64,000 nucleotides of DNA from Algoriphagus litoralis. GTDB lineage: Bacteria; Bacteroidota; Bacteroidia; Cytophagales; Cyclobacteriaceae. Positions 8,452 through 18,367 of the stretch are shown piece after piece; within the stretch, counting starts at the first letter, position 1; each line of letters begins with the position of its first letter. Position numbers and translations under genes: made by a program. A model generated the notes under the pieces. That model was not told where the DNA came from, made no database searches, and worked only from the letters and a program-made list of their open reading frames with translations. The DNA lies in contig NZ_QGOL01000014.1 of NCBI RefSeq assembly GCF_003259255.1, positions 62,001 through 126,000 of the forward strand, given 5' to 3'.

Positions 8452-9627
8452 TTATTTTACCGGAATGGTCACGTGGAATACGGTTCCTTTATCCACTTCA
8501 CTTTCAAATGAAATATCACCTTTGAGCACTTCCAAACATTTTTTTACAATCGATAGCCCGAGTCCGGACCCTTCGATAATTCCCACGTTTTTGGCACGAA
8601 AAAACCGGTCAAAAAGTTTGCTTTGTTCGGACTTTGGGATCCCGATTCCTTTGTCTGAAATCACTGCGTGAAGACTATTATCCGCATAGGTCAATTTAAA
8701 TCCTACTTGCTTGCCCTCTTTGGAGTATTTCACTGCGTTGGAAAGTAGATTTTCAAAAACCTGATAGAGAAGCTCTGGGTCAGAAGTGATGGTTTTGGGA
8801 AGGTCTCCGATTTCAGATTTGATGACGACGTCGTTTTCGATTCCCGCATTGACTGTATCGAGTACTTCTTTGACGAAAGCGCCTGAGAAAATCTTCTTGG
8901 GTTTGAACTCCAGCTTGTTTTCATCGGATTTCCCAAAAAAGAGCACGCTGGTGAGCAGGTTATTCAATGCTCTGACCGAATTTTCGATTTTGAAGGCGTG
9001 CTTGGTGATCTTCTGCTTGAAAGGATGATCTTTTTCTGCATAGATCTGCAGCAGTTGGGCAGAGCTCAGGATAGAGGTCAGCGGGGTTTTGAAGCCATGG
9101 GAGACATTGAGTACGATTCGGGATTTCAACTCATTGATTTCTCGCTCCTTTTCCAGCGCTTTGGTGAGTTCTTTATTAGCCTCGTACAGTTCAGCGGTCC
9201 GTTGCTTCACCTTTTCTTCTAGTTCATTATTGAGCTTTTGGAGTTCTTTTTCTTTCCTGTCTTTGAATATGGCCAGTTCAATCACCATATTCAATTCCCT
9301 GATATTGAAGGGCTTGATCACATAGGCACTTGGATTGGTTCCGACGACTTTGTTGAGCGTCTCTGCATCTGAACTGGCGCTGAGGTAGACTACTGGAATA
9401 TCATATTTTTCATTGATGATCTCGGTGGTTTTAATCCCATCAAGTTCCCCGGCCAGGTTGATGTCCATCATCACGATATCAGCCATATTTTCAGCCAAAA
9501 TCTCAATGGCTTTCTCTCCAGTGTCGGCAATTCCGATGATATGATGTGCGTTTTTTTCAAGCGCCCGCTGTAGCAAAAGCGCCGAAACGGAATCGTCCTC
9601 GACTATGAGAATTTTCAGTGTAAACAT
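8452..9627 (-). CDS. Receiver-histidine kinase protein (N-terminal REC, C-terminal HisKA/HATPase)
   Basis: 391 residues with no membrane helix. A CheY-like receiver at about 4-120 has Asp55 as phosphoacceptor and Lys105. A coiled-coil linker follows, then a HisKA domain with His177 and a HATPase domain with DPELLYQVFENLLSNAVKYS and GLGLSIVKKCLE. There is no output DNA-binding domain. The H-box reads NVSHGFKTPL, with Gly178 where nearly all HisKA kinases have Glu. It lies 2 nt before the ABC ATPase and probably leads that operon, so it is likely to sense or control the transporter's state. Confidence 0.92.
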   Translation of the reverse strand: MFTLKILIVEDDSVSALLLQRALEKNAHHIIGIADTGEKAIEILAENMADIVMMDINLAGELDGIKTTEIINEKYDIPVVYLSASSDAETLNKVVGTNPSAYVIKPFNIRELNMVIELAIFKDRKEKELQKLNNELEEKVKQRTAELYEANKELTKALEKEREINELKSRIVLNVSHGFKTPLTSILSSAQLLQIYAEKDHPFKQKITKHAFKIENSVRALNNLLTSVLFFGKSDENKLEFKPKKIFSGAFVKEVLDTVNAGIENDVVIKSEIGDLPKTITSDPELLYQVFENLLSNAVKYSKEGKQVGFKLTYADNSLHAVISDKGIGIPKSEQSKLFDRFFRAKNVGIIEGSGLGLSIVKKCLEVLKGDISFESEVDKGTVFHVTIPVK

Positions 9628-9678
9628 GAGCTGAATCTGGGTTGGGGGTTGTAGTTTGGAATTTTGAAATTACAAAAA

Positions 9679-12600
9679 TTACTGGTTGGGTAATGGGATT
9701 TCGACTATAACCCGGGTTCCTGAGTTTTTGGTGCTTTGCACCTCTATTTTCCCATCAAGAAGCTGAATCAAATTTCTGGTGATACTCAAGCCAAGACCGG
9801 TGCCTTCGAAAAGCCGGTCATTCCCTTTACTTTCCTGCTCAAAGGGCTCAAACATAATCTCTTGAAAACTATCCGACATACCCACTCCGCTGTCTGTCAC
9901 TTCTAGGATAAGTTGGTTTGCAACCCTATCACAGGTAACTGTGACGAGCCCTTTCTCGGTATATTTTATCGAATTGCTCACGATGTTATTGACGATCATT
10001 TCCACAAATCTCCGATCAATCCTGGCATGAAAGTCAGGCGCCAAAAATCTAAAAACCAATACCAGCCCTTTCCGCTCTGCTGCAGAAGCCAGCGGCTTTA
10101 TGATCGTCTCGAGGAAACTTTTGACAGGAGTATCCAAATATTCCACGGGCATTTTGTTGGCTTCAATTTTAGCCAGATTCAAAAGGGAAGTGATGGTACT
10201 AAGCAGTCTTTCCCCGCTTTGAAGGATGATGTCCAATTGGGAGACGAGTTGCTCATCCTCCTTATGGTTCATGATGATGTGTTCCGCACCTCCGATGATG
10301 CCATTCAGCGGAGTCCTGATCTCATGACTGAGATTGGACAGCAGACTGGATTTGAACCGATTGGCCTGTTCGGCTTTTTCTTTGGCTTCTTTCAGTGTGT
10401 TTTGGACATTTTTCTGTGCAGAGATATCCTTGAATACTGACAGCACCAAACTTTTGCCCTGCGCATCTTGGTCCAACATCACTGAGTAGACCTCCATCTC
10501 CAGAGGCCCAGTCTTCCATTCGATTTTGGTTTCTATGGATATTCCCTGTCCTGGAGACTTTCGAACGCGGTTTAGCAAGGTATTGAGATAGAATCGCTCG
10601 GTTGTTTCAGAGTTGAAAAGAACTGAAAGGGGCTGATTTTCCAGCTTACTGATTGGGCATTGCATCATTTGGGCAAAAGCCGGGTTGACCGTGAGGATTT
10701 TTTCACCTTCAAGCGTGAGTAGCATTCCATCCTGTGAGCTCTTCCATACATTTTTGAATTGCTGCTCAGCAATAACCTTGTTTTTGTTTTCCTGAGCCAC
10801 GGCTGATTGAAGGATACCAAGATTCTGCAATTGTCTAAAAAACACGTTGATCAAAATTCCCAGAGCCAGAAGAAAAACCACGGAGAAAATAATGAACCAC
10901 GGCCGCAGGTAAAAGGGCCTCAAAATCTCAAATTCGGTAGACTGAAACAAAGGAGAGTACTCCTGTCCGTCATAGGACGTCTTCAGTTCCAGCCGAAATC
11001 TGCCAGAGGGAAGGTTGGAGAAAAACAACTGGGTAGATTGGGGATCCCTGATCACTTCCCATTCCCCGTCTTCACCCTCCTTGATGAGTCGATAATGAAT
11101 CCAAAGTTCTTTGGATTCATTGAATCCAGGTGCGAAAAATTCCACCTGCAGCGAATTCTCATTGTAGGGTACACTGACTTCTTCTGAATTCAAAATCTCC
11201 CTGTTTCCGATCTTCATAGACCTAACATAGGCCTTGGGTGCCCCAGCGGCAAAAAATGTCTCTTCTGGAAAATAAATCGAAAGGCCCTTGATCGTACCGA
11301 TCAGTATGCGTCCTGATGAAGCCTCCATCAGCGCGCCACGGTTTATTTCGTTACCTATCAACCCATTCGATTCATTAAATTGAATGGCTTTTCCGTTTTT
11401 AATCACAAAAACCCCCTGATCAGTGCCCGCCCAGATGCTTCCTTCTCTGTCCCGCATCAGGGAATAAACCGGCCGGGTAATCGATCTTCCATCAAATTGG
11501 TAATAGGCAACAGAATCCCCGCTGTAGACCTTCAGACCATACTCAGTACCCAAGAGGATGCGTCCGTCTTCGAGTTCGAGGAAATCAAATCCTTCAGCCA
11601 GAAGGTAGCGAGAGGTTTCTATGACCGGATATTGATTTTCTAATCTACTTGCTCTAATGACAGCTAGCTTGCCGTTGGACAACTTACCTGATTTTCTAAA
11701 ATAAGGTTTGACTTCCCCCAATAATCCGACTATTTCTGAAGTGAGCTCTTTTTCAAAAAAGGCTGAAGGACCTGAGTCAAGTGAAGCAATGAAAATTCGA
11801 CTTGGTGTGGTAATTAATAGACTATCTTCTACTGCCTTTACGGCAGACACATTGATCCCGTCAGGCGGTGTAATGAATTCTATTCTATCGGATCCGATTT
11901 GGATTTTGCCGATACCTTTGAAATTTGCGGAAGCCCAGATTCGCCCATTTTTATCTTTTGAGAAATTAATAATCCGCTCGGCAGGTTCTCTGGAATCAGT
12001 CTTACCCCGATGAATGGTCTTGACATCAAAGCGGGTCATTTTTTGGATCCCATTATTGAAACCCAAATAAAATTGCCCCTCGTCCACTTCTACTGCAGCG
12101 GTGACTTCCTCGGAGAGAAACGCCTGCATCTCCATGCCATAGTTCTGAAAAACCTGGGAATTATTGACCCCAAATCCCCTGCTGGTCCCTACCCATAGTA
12201 GCCCCTCCCGATCTACAAAAGCAGTCTGAATATAAACCGAATGGAAAAGTGTATAGAGATCAATTAGAACCGAATTGGGTCTGGAAGGATTTAATTTTTT
12301 GAGGTGAGAATTGTAATGGTAGAAGACATTCTGACCACTAAAAACTAACGAGAAGTAATTGCCCTCTCCAAAATTTTCATATGAAAAGCCTTGATCTATA
12401 ATCTTCAAAGGAAATTCGGCCGCCGGACCGGTAGCTAAATACCCCTTTCCCAAAAAATAATATTCACCACTCGGAGCCTGCTTCACCAGAACCGGGGAAG
12501 ATGGCAGAGGAATCCCCCTGAACTTATATGGGATCAGCTGGTCATCCTTCAGTTCAAAGGTTCCAGTATTGAAAATCAACAAGGCCTTCCCCGCCACCTC

Positions 12601-13170
12601 TAATACAGCAATCAGAGGTCCGGCATCCATTTCTTCTCGATTGATTTTCACTTTCTTTGACTCCCCATATTTCCAGAATACCAGGTCTTTCCCAGTTTCT
12701 AGGAAGAAAAATTTATTGGGAGATTTGCCGATACTGAATAATTGGATTTTCGAAGAAAAATAAGTTTTCAAACTATCAGGAAACTGGAGCTCAGCCCAGG
12801 TATCTTCCTGTTGCTCTAACACGGTGGGTATCCCATTGGCATTGTATATCCAGAGTAAGCCATCCTCATCCTTTAGCATAGCGATTCGGTAAACAAACCT
12901 TCTTGTGAGGGTGTCGGGCAATTCATGGGTCTCTATTCCATCAGAATATTGTACTCCCTGACTGGTCGAAAACCACATTCGCCCTAAGGTGTCCTGCTCT
13001 ATCTGAATTACATTTTGGACCTTGAGTTTTACTCCTTTAGGTTGAGTATTGAACTTGAAATTCTGGGCAGTGACTCCACTACAGATCAAAAAAAGACCCG
13101 ACAGCAAAATGATACCAAGTGGATGACGCCAAAGCATAGCTCGAAAATAGGAAAAGATTCCGGTCACCAA
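9679..13170 (-). CDS. Two-component sensor with propeller repeats, PAS and histidine kinase domains
   Basis: 1163 residues. A signal peptide is followed by a long periplasmic region of about 640 residues with Reg_prop-type repeats (for example [33 protein letters not shown]). A Y_Y_Y-like domain ends near residue 750, and a single membrane helix is [15 protein letters not shown]. In the cytoplasm come a PAS domain and HisKA ([15 protein letters not shown]) with HATPase ([16 protein letters not shown]). Unlike classic Bacteroides hybrid regulators, it lacks both a receiver and an AraC domain, so its partner must be elsewhere. Such sensors usually detect oligosaccharides. The gene ends 51 nt before the receiver-kinase gene on the same strand. 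Confidence 0.92.
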   Translation of the reverse strand: MVTGIFSYFRAMLWRHPLGIILLSGLFLICSGVTAQNFKFNTQPKGVKLKVQNVIQIEQDTLGRMWFSTSQGVQYSDGIETHELPDTLTRRFVYRIAMLKDEDGLLWIYNANGIPTVLEQQEDTWAELQFPDSLKTYFSSKIQLFSIGKSPNKFFFLETGKDLVFWKYGESKKVKINREEMDAGPLIAVLEVAGKALLIFNTGTFELKDDQLIPYKFRGIPLPSSPVLVKQAPSGEYYFLGKGYLATGPAAEFPLKIIDQGFSYENFGEGNYFSLVFSGQNVFYHYNSHLKKLNPSRPNSVLIDLYTLFHSVYIQTAFVDREGLLWVGTSRGFGVNNSQVFQNYGMEMQAFLSEEVTAAVEVDEGQFYLGFNNGIQKMTRFDVKTIHRGKTDSREPAERIINFSKDKNGRIWASANFKGIGKIQIGSDRIEFITPPDGINVSAVKAVEDSLLITTPSRIFIASLDSGPSAFFEKELTSEIVGLLGEVKPYFRKSGKLSNGKLAVIRASRLENQYPVIETSRYLLAEGFDFLELEDGRILLGTEYGLKVYSGDSVAYYQFDGRSITRPVYSLMRDREGSIWAGTDQGVFVIKNGKAIQFNESNGLIGNEINRGALMEASSGRILIGTIKGLSIYFPEETFFAAGAPKAYVRSMKIGNREILNSEEVSVPYNENSLQVEFFAPGFNESKELWIHYRLIKEGEDGEWEVIRDPQSTQLFFSNLPSGRFRLELKTSYDGQEYSPLFQSTEFEILRPFYLRPWFIIFSVVFLLALGILINVFFRQLQNLGILQSAVAQENKNKVIAEQQFKNVWKSSQDGMLLTLEGEKILTVNPAFAQMMQCPISKLENQPLSVLFNSETTERFYLNTLLNRVRKSPGQGISIETKIEWKTGPLEMEVYSVMLDQDAQGKSLVLSVFKDISAQKNVQNTLKEAKEKAEQANRFKSSLLSNLSHEIRTPLNGIIGGAEHIIMNHKEDEQLVSQLDIILQSGERLLSTITSLLNLAKIEANKMPVEYLDTPVKSFLETIIKPLASAAERKGLVLVFRFLAPDFHARIDRRFVEMIVNNIVSNSIKYTEKGLVTVTCDRVANQLILEVTDSGVGMSDSFQEIMFEPFEQESKGNDRLFEGTGLGLSITRNLIQLLDGKIEVQSTKNSGTRVIVEIPLPNQ

Positions 13171-13197
13171 ATTCCATGGAGATTGTTTCGCTTTTCT

Positions 13198-13227
13198 TTT
13201 GTCAGCGGGCGGTTTCTCTTATTTTTG
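13198..13227 (+). promoter_or_regulatory. Bacteroidota-type promoter of sucD
   Basis: A TTTG at 13198-13201 and a TATTTTTG at 13220-13227 match the -33 TTTG and -7 TAnnTTTG elements of Bacteroidota, with 18 nt between them. Transcription would begin near 13233, giving a short leader before the sucD ATG at 13251. Confidence 0.55.
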
Positions 13228-13250
13228 TGCCAAACTTAAAAAATCGAAGC

Positions 13251-14132
13251 ATGAGTGTACTAGTCAATAAAAATTCCAAAGTGATCGTACAGGGATTCAC
13301 AGGGTCTGAGGGCTCTTTTCACGCCCAGCAAATGATCGAATACGGAACCAACGTCGTGGGTGGTGTAACCCCAGGCAAAGGCGGCTCCTCCCATTTGGAA
13401 AGACCTGTTTTCAATTCTGTCGAAGAAGCGGTTCAAGTGACAGGAGCTGATGTTTCCATTATTTTTGTACCACCTGCATTCGCTGCGGATGCCATCATGG
13501 AAGCTGCGGACGCCGGAATCAAAGTCATCATTACCATCACGGAAGGTATTCCGGTAGCGGACATGATGACGGCTAAGCCTTATATCAAAGAAAGAGGCTG
13601 TGTGCTCATCGGTCCAAACTGTCCAGGTGTCATCACTCCAGGCGAGGCCAAAGTGGGAATCATGCCGGGCTTTGTTTTCAGACCAGGAAGAATTGGTATC
13701 GTATCTAAGTCGGGAACCTTAACCTATGAAGCTGCAGATCAAGTTGCAAAAGCAGGCTTAGGCGTATCTACTGCAATCGGAATCGGCGGTGACCCAATCA
13801 TTGGTACTTCTACCAAGCAAGCTGTAGAAATGCTGATGAATGATCCAGAAACAGATGCTATCGTCATGATCGGCGAAATCGGCGGTAACTATGAAGCTGA
13901 AGCAGCTAAATGGATTCGCGAAAACGGCAATAAAAAGCCTGTGGTAGGATTCATCGCGGGACAGACAGCACCTCCTGGCCGTAGGATGGGCCATGCTGGA
14001 GCTATCATCGGTGGAGCTGATGATACAGCAGCTGCCAAAATCAGAATCATGAAAGAAAACGGAATCCATGTAGCAGAATCTCCGGCTGAGATCGGAGCTG
14101 TGATGGCTAGAGTACTTGGCGTGTCGGTATAA
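13251..14132 (+). CDS. sucD: Succinyl-CoA synthetase alpha subunit
   Basis: 293 residues from the ATG at 13251. Upstream in-frame sequence overlaps the promoter and was excluded. The N-terminal CoA-binding fold shows [18 protein letters not shown], and the active-site region has GPNCPG and RMGHAGAII, where the histidine is the phosphorylated residue. Together with a beta subunit (not in the window), it converts succinyl-CoA to succinate and makes ATP or GTP in the TCA cycle. It is a single gene with its own promoter and a strong terminator. Confidence 0.97.
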   Translation: MSVLVNKNSKVIVQGFTGSEGSFHAQQMIEYGTNVVGGVTPGKGGSSHLERPVFNSVEEAVQVTGADVSIIFVPPAFAADAIMEAADAGIKVIITITEGIPVADMMTAKPYIKERGCVLIGPNCPGVITPGEAKVGIMPGFVFRPGRIGIVSKSGTLTYEAADQVAKAGLGVSTAIGIGGDPIIGTSTKQAVEMLMNDPETDAIVMIGEIGGNYEAEAAKWIRENGNKKPVVGFIAGQTAPPGRRMGHAGAIIGGADDTAAAKIRIMKENGIHVAESPAEIGAVMARVLGVSV

Positions 14133-14165
14133 ATTCCACTTCAAGCTTTTGCAATAATTCAATAA

Positions 14166-14201
14166 CCTGCCTCGAATGAAAATTCGGGGCAGGTTTGTTT
14201 T
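14166..14201 (+). terminator. Rho-independent terminator of sucD
   Basis: Twelve-base-pair stem with arms CCTGCCTCGAAT and ATTCGGGGCAGG (one G-T pair) and a GAAA loop, followed by TTTGTTTT. It lies 33 nt after the sucD stop. Confidence 0.85.
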
Positions 14202-14242
14202 GGGACTGCAGTAAAGCAACCCAGTTTTTGTAATTTAAAATC

Positions 14243-15697
14243 ATGGAGACCTCAGGCACCTTCCTTTCGGATCAATTTTACACCAAAAGTGTGCGTGATC
14301 TTCATTTCCGGCATTTGAGAATGGCCCGGCACAGTGATCCAGTCCACGAATGTGCTGCACTGATGAAAAAGGAAAAAGTCAGTTGCCTATTCATCGGCAA
14401 TTCTCCTCAGGAAATCTCCGGATACATCACCGACATCACCTTAAGAGACCGACTGCTAGCGGAGAGACTCCCTTCCGAACTTCCAGTATCCCAGATCATG
14501 GAATTTGACATGGTGAGCATCCATCCTGACACTAGCCTGACCGAAGCCTTGATATTAATGTTTCAGACCAAATCCAGGTACCTACTGGTAAAGGAAAATG
14601 ATGCATTTGTAGGATGGATCAGCCGGACCAAGATCCTTACTGAGCAAAGTCAGGGACCATTTATGTTTATCCAATCAGTCAAGGAAGCCAGACAAATTCC
14701 TGAATTGCAACAGAAATGGGCAAGAATGCCAGAGATCATCCACATCCTGAGCACTAGGGGGATGAAAGCAGGATTGATCAATCAGATCATAACTACCGTC
14801 GCTGACACCATTACTCAGCGTGTCATTGAGCGAGTGATGAAGGATTTGGGACCTGCACCTGCCAAGTTTGTTTTTTTTGTTTTGGGAAGCGAAGGCAGAG
14901 GGGAACTTACCCTCAAAACCGATCAAGATAATGCCCTCATCTATGAAGACAAGGCGAATGAACACCGAGAAGAAGTACGCACCTACTTTTTAGACTTTGC
15001 CACCCGGGTCTCTACTGCTCTGGATCAGATCGGAATTGTGTTTTGCTCCGGTGAACTCATGGCAATGAATCCCAAATGGACCCATTCCCTTTCCCATTGG
15101 AAGCGGAACTACGATACCTGGATTTCGGATGCTTCTCAGGAGACTGCGATGAACTACTCTACTTTTTTTGATTGCAGGGCGATCTATGGCGAATTTTCAC
15201 TTTTGGATGAGCTTAAAGATTACATGGGCCAATTAGTGGAAGAGGCCCCGGAACGGTTTTTCATCAACCTGGGATACAATGCGCTCCAATACGAGCCCCC
15301 TCTGACTTTTTTCAGGAGAATCAAAACCGAAGAAATCGACGGAGAGAAGCAACTGAACCTCAAACAAACCATGAGGCCAATTGTGGATTTGGCTCGAGTG
15401 TATGCACTGAAGCATAAAATTTTCCAAACCAATACCAATGAACGAATCAATCAATTGCGGGAAAAAGGGGTTTTTTCGGAAAAAGAAGCCGTAGAGCTCA
15501 TTCACGCATTTGAATATCTAATGAGTATGAGGCTGGAAAATCAGGCAGCCTATATCATGGAAAAAAATCAAAAACCCAAAAATTACCTCAAGGTAAACTC
15601 ACTGACCAAAGTACAACAAGTCACCCTGATTGAAATTTTTAAAGTTATTGAAGAATTCCAATCCAGAATCAAGTTATCCTTTACTCGCAGCTTATAA
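14243..15697 (+). CDS. CBS-pair and DUF294 nucleotidyltransferase-like protein
   Basis: 484 residues. Two CBS domains occupy about 20-135. A GlnD/PII-uridylyltransferase-like domain (DUF294) follows, with GSEGRGELTLKTDQDNAL, whose Gly-Ser and Asp-x-Asp residues form the nucleotidyltransferase metal site. A DUF294 C-terminal helical domain follows (MRPIVDLARVYALKH). The CBS pair probably binds an adenine nucleotide and controls transfer activity. No substrate is known to me; relatives often lie beside DNA polymerase III epsilon-like exonucleases, which are absent here. The gene stands alone. Confidence 0.88.
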   Translation: METSGTFLSDQFYTKSVRDLHFRHLRMARHSDPVHECAALMKKEKVSCLFIGNSPQEISGYITDITLRDRLLAERLPSELPVSQIMEFDMVSIHPDTSLTEALILMFQTKSRYLLVKENDAFVGWISRTKILTEQSQGPFMFIQSVKEARQIPELQQKWARMPEIIHILSTRGMKAGLINQIITTVADTITQRVIERVMKDLGPAPAKFVFFVLGSEGRGELTLKTDQDNALIYEDKANEHREEVRTYFLDFATRVSTALDQIGIVFCSGELMAMNPKWTHSLSHWKRNYDTWISDASQETAMNYSTFFDCRAIYGEFSLLDELKDYMGQLVEEAPERFFINLGYNALQYEPPLTFFRRIKTEEIDGEKQLNLKQTMRPIVDLARVYALKHKIFQTNTNERINQLREKGVFSEKEAVELIHAFEYLMSMRLENQAAYIMEKNQKPKNYLKVNSLTKVQQVTLIEIFKVIEEFQSRIKLSFTRSL

Positions 15698-15716
15698 TTT
15701 TCTGATTTTTGAAATA

Positions 15717-15748
15717 CTTTTATAAATTTTTTATAAAAGTTGTTTTTT
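15717..15748 (+). terminator. AT-rich inverted repeat, probable terminator
   Basis: Perfect 10-bp arms CTTTTATAAA and TTTATAAAAG with a 3-nt loop lie 20 nt after the CBS/DUF294 stop and are followed by a T-rich run. The AT-only stem is weak, so it could instead be a protein-binding site. Confidence 0.45.
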
Positions 15749-15848
15749 ATTAATTAAAGTTTTTTAATTTTGTTCAAACAAATAAATTGCGGTTGAGGGA
15801 GATTAAAATTTGATATTCGCTAAGTAAAAATCTTATTTTCGAATTTTT

Positions 15849-15860
15849 ATTTGGCCAAAT
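15849..15860. promoter_or_regulatory. Perfect palindrome upstream of the NagB/PIG-L gene
   Basis: ATTTGGCCAAAT is a perfect 12-bp palindrome in the AT-rich 244-nt leader before the NagB/PIG-L fusion gene, 82 nt before its ATG. Its position suits an operator for a sugar-responsive regulator, but no regulator gene is adjacent and only one copy is seen. Confidence 0.3.
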
Positions 15861-15941
15861 TCAATTTCTATCCTTCCAAAACTTGGATTTATGTCTGTTT
15901 CAAAACAATAAATCTTACACAACCTAATCTGTCTCTTCAGT

Positions 15942-18269
15942 ATGCTCAGTAAGTACCCACTCTCCGAAGTTGAAAAAGCCTTCTTGGCGGAATCCGGAGT
16001 TGACAAGATCTCGACCCTGATCCCTTATCTTACCGTAGACAATTTCCCCAAGCTAGGATTGCTTACCGCCTGCCGATTCTTGGAATGGGCCGCTGCCAAT
16101 CCTGAGGGAGTCATCAGCCTACCGACCGGAAAAACACCGGAATTTTTCATCAAGTGGACTCAATTTTTACTCGAAAACTGGGACTCTAAAAAAGGCAAAG
16201 AAGTACGGGAAAAATACGGATTGGGCGCTACCAAAAAACCGGTACTAAAGGATCTCACTTTTGTACAGATTGATGAATTTTACCCTATTTCGTCTTCACA
16301 GCACAACAGCTTTTTCGACTACGTCAATAAATTTTACATCAATGGCTTTGGGCTTTCCAAGGAAAAAGCAATTCTGATCAATTCGGATGAAATCCCTTTA
16401 GCCAACGGCCTTCATTTCAAGCAAGTATTTCCTGATTTGAAAGTTGATCTTTCGCTTAGATTCCGTGACCCAATCAATGACCTGGAGAAGCTTCAACAGC
16501 AATCGATCTACATGATTGACCAATGGTGCGGAGAATATGAGCAGCGCATCAGAGATCGTGGTGGGATCGGATTTTTCTTGGGAGGCATCGGACCTGACGG
16601 ACACATTGCCTTCAATACCCGAGGCTCACACTTGTTCTCTGTGACTCGACTGACGGACACCAACTTTGAAACACAGGCTGTAGCAGCAGGTGATTTGGGT
16701 GGAATCGAAGTTTCCTCTAACCGTCTCGTGATCACCATCGGTCTGGAAACAATAGTTTACAATCCAGAAGCGGTCGGAATCATCATTGCAGCAGGAGAGG
16801 CGAAAGCCGGAATCGTAAAAGATTCCCTGGAGACCAAAATGAACAATGTCTATCCTGCTACTGTCCTACAGAAGCTTAAAAACGGTCGATTCTATCTGAC
16901 CAAAGGTGCAGCTGTCAAGCTCACAGACTCCATGGACGCCTATTATCAAAAAGGCGAATGGACCTTTGAAAAGACTGAGCGCGCAGTCATAGAGCTTTGT
17001 AAAAAACTCAACAAATACGGTCACCGGATCAAAATCGAAGACCTCAAAGCTGACAAATATACCAAGCTCATTCCGGGGCTCTCTGAGGACACCGTCAATC
17101 AAGTGATGAAAAGTACCGAGGCGAAGTTGGCCAAAGGACTGGAGCAGGAGAGCAATGAAGTATTGCTCCACACCGGACCGCACCACGATGACATTTCCTT
17201 GGGCATTCTTCCTCACATCACCAATCAGCTGAGCGAGCCAACCAATGAGGCACACTTCTCGGTACTCACCTCGGGATTTACAGCGGTGACCAACTCATTC
17301 GTCATTGATACCCTGCAGCACACCAAAAAGCTCCTGGATGAAGGCAAGATTCAAATGGTCAACTTCGAAGACTTCTTTGAGGTGGGATACAGCCTGAAAA
17401 CTGATAAAGATGTCTACCACTTCCTAACCAATGTAGCCTCCGAAAATCCCGATGCACGCAAGCGAGGACTTTGCCACCGCGTAGTCAGAGCCCTAGTCAT
17501 CGTCTATGGAGTCAAAAACAAAACACAACTCCGAGAGACGATCAATGATGTCATCAGCATCTTGAAGAATTCGTACGACGGGGAGAAAAACCCTTCCAAA
17601 ATTCAAAAACTCAAAGGCATGATCCGTGAGTTTGAGGAGGAGTTGGTATGGGCTCACTTCGGAGTACAGGTCAAAAATGTACATCACCTTCGCCTTGGTT
17701 TTTACACAGGGGATATCTTCACTGAGCAGCCGGACAAGACACGTGACGTAGAACCGATCGTAGAAATGTTCAGAAAAATCAAACCAACGAAGATTAGTTT
17801 AACGCTCGATCCGGAAGGTTCAGGTCCTGACACCCATTACAAAGTACTTCAGGCAACTGCAGAGGCTGTAAAAAAATGGGGCGAAGAGCATGACACGAGC
17901 AATCTAAGGATACTTGGTTATCGTAATGTTTGGTTCAAATTTGAACCGCATGAAGCCAATGTGATTGTGCCAGTGTCGCTAGGAGACATGTCAGTCATGG
18001 AAGATTCTTTCTCCAATTGTTACCTGAGCCAGGTCAATGCCTCTTTCCCAAGCTATTCTCACAACGGGAAATTCAGTACTGTTGCAAAACGGACTTGGGT
18101 AGGACAATTGAACGACATACAGCTTTTGCTTGGGAAAAATTACTTCTACCTCCACGAACGAGCCAAAGTAAGAGCAAGTCACGGTCTTATTTTCTTCCGT
18201 GACATGAATGTGGAAGAGTTTTTGGCCACTGCTCGTGAACTTGAAAAATCCATCGAAGGAATGCTTTAA
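15942..18269 (+). CDS. Glucosamine-6-phosphate deaminase-like protein fused to a PIG-L/LmbE deacetylase-like domain
   Basis: 775 residues. The N-terminal half (about 35-345) is a NagB/RpiA-type sugar isomerase domain, with SLPTGKTPEFF, QIDEFYP (Asp111) and GGIGPDGHIAFN (Asp219, His221). The position of the E. coli NagB catalytic Glu148 is Thr226 here. The C-terminal half starts at HTGPHHDDIS (residues about 410-419), the zinc-binding pattern of PIG-L/LmbE N-acetylglucosaminyl deacetylases, and ends with DPEGSGPDTHYK. Such fusions are widespread in Bacteroidota. The two domains would catalyse successive steps, deacetylation and then deamination of GlcNAc-type sugars. The missing glutamate makes the deaminase step uncertain. 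A ROK kinase follows. Confidence 0.88.
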   Translation: MLSKYPLSEVEKAFLAESGVDKISTLIPYLTVDNFPKLGLLTACRFLEWAAANPEGVISLPTGKTPEFFIKWTQFLLENWDSKKGKEVREKYGLGATKKPVLKDLTFVQIDEFYPISSSQHNSFFDYVNKFYINGFGLSKEKAILINSDEIPLANGLHFKQVFPDLKVDLSLRFRDPINDLEKLQQQSIYMIDQWCGEYEQRIRDRGGIGFFLGGIGPDGHIAFNTRGSHLFSVTRLTDTNFETQAVAAGDLGGIEVSSNRLVITIGLETIVYNPEAVGIIIAAGEAKAGIVKDSLETKMNNVYPATVLQKLKNGRFYLTKGAAVKLTDSMDAYYQKGEWTFEKTERAVIELCKKLNKYGHRIKIEDLKADKYTKLIPGLSEDTVNQVMKSTEAKLAKGLEQESNEVLLHTGPHHDDISLGILPHITNQLSEPTNEAHFSVLTSGFTAVTNSFVIDTLQHTKKLLDEGKIQMVNFEDFFEVGYSLKTDKDVYHFLTNVASENPDARKRGLCHRVVRALVIVYGVKNKTQLRETINDVISILKNSYDGEKNPSKIQKLKGMIREFEEELVWAHFGVQVKNVHHLRLGFYTGDIFTEQPDKTRDVEPIVEMFRKIKPTKISLTLDPEGSGPDTHYKVLQATAEAVKKWGEEHDTSNLRILGYRNVWFKFEPHEANVIVPVSLGDMSVMEDSFSNCYLSQVNASFPSYSHNGKFSTVAKRTWVGQLNDIQLLLGKNYFYLHERAKVRASHGLIFFRDMNVEEFLATARELEKSIEGML

Positions 18270-18295
18270 GCCTTCTTTCTAAACTAGAAAAACCT

Positions 18296-18330
18296 CAGAA
18301 AGCGGTCAGGATTGTCTTGGCGGCTTTCTG
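18296..18330 (+). other. Hairpin between the NagB/PIG-L and ROK genes
   Basis: Arms CAGAAAGC and GCTTTCTG enclose 19 nt in the gap between the two genes. There is no T-run after it, so it is not a standard terminator; it may stabilise or process a shared mRNA. Confidence 0.3.
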
Positions 18331-18367
18331 CATTTATCCGATCAACCAAAACAATTGCCCAAATCGA

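Noticed and set aside
18296..18330. Terminator between NagB/PIG-L and ROK
   Set aside because: There is a stem but no T-run, so a standard terminator cannot be claimed; listed only as a hairpin.
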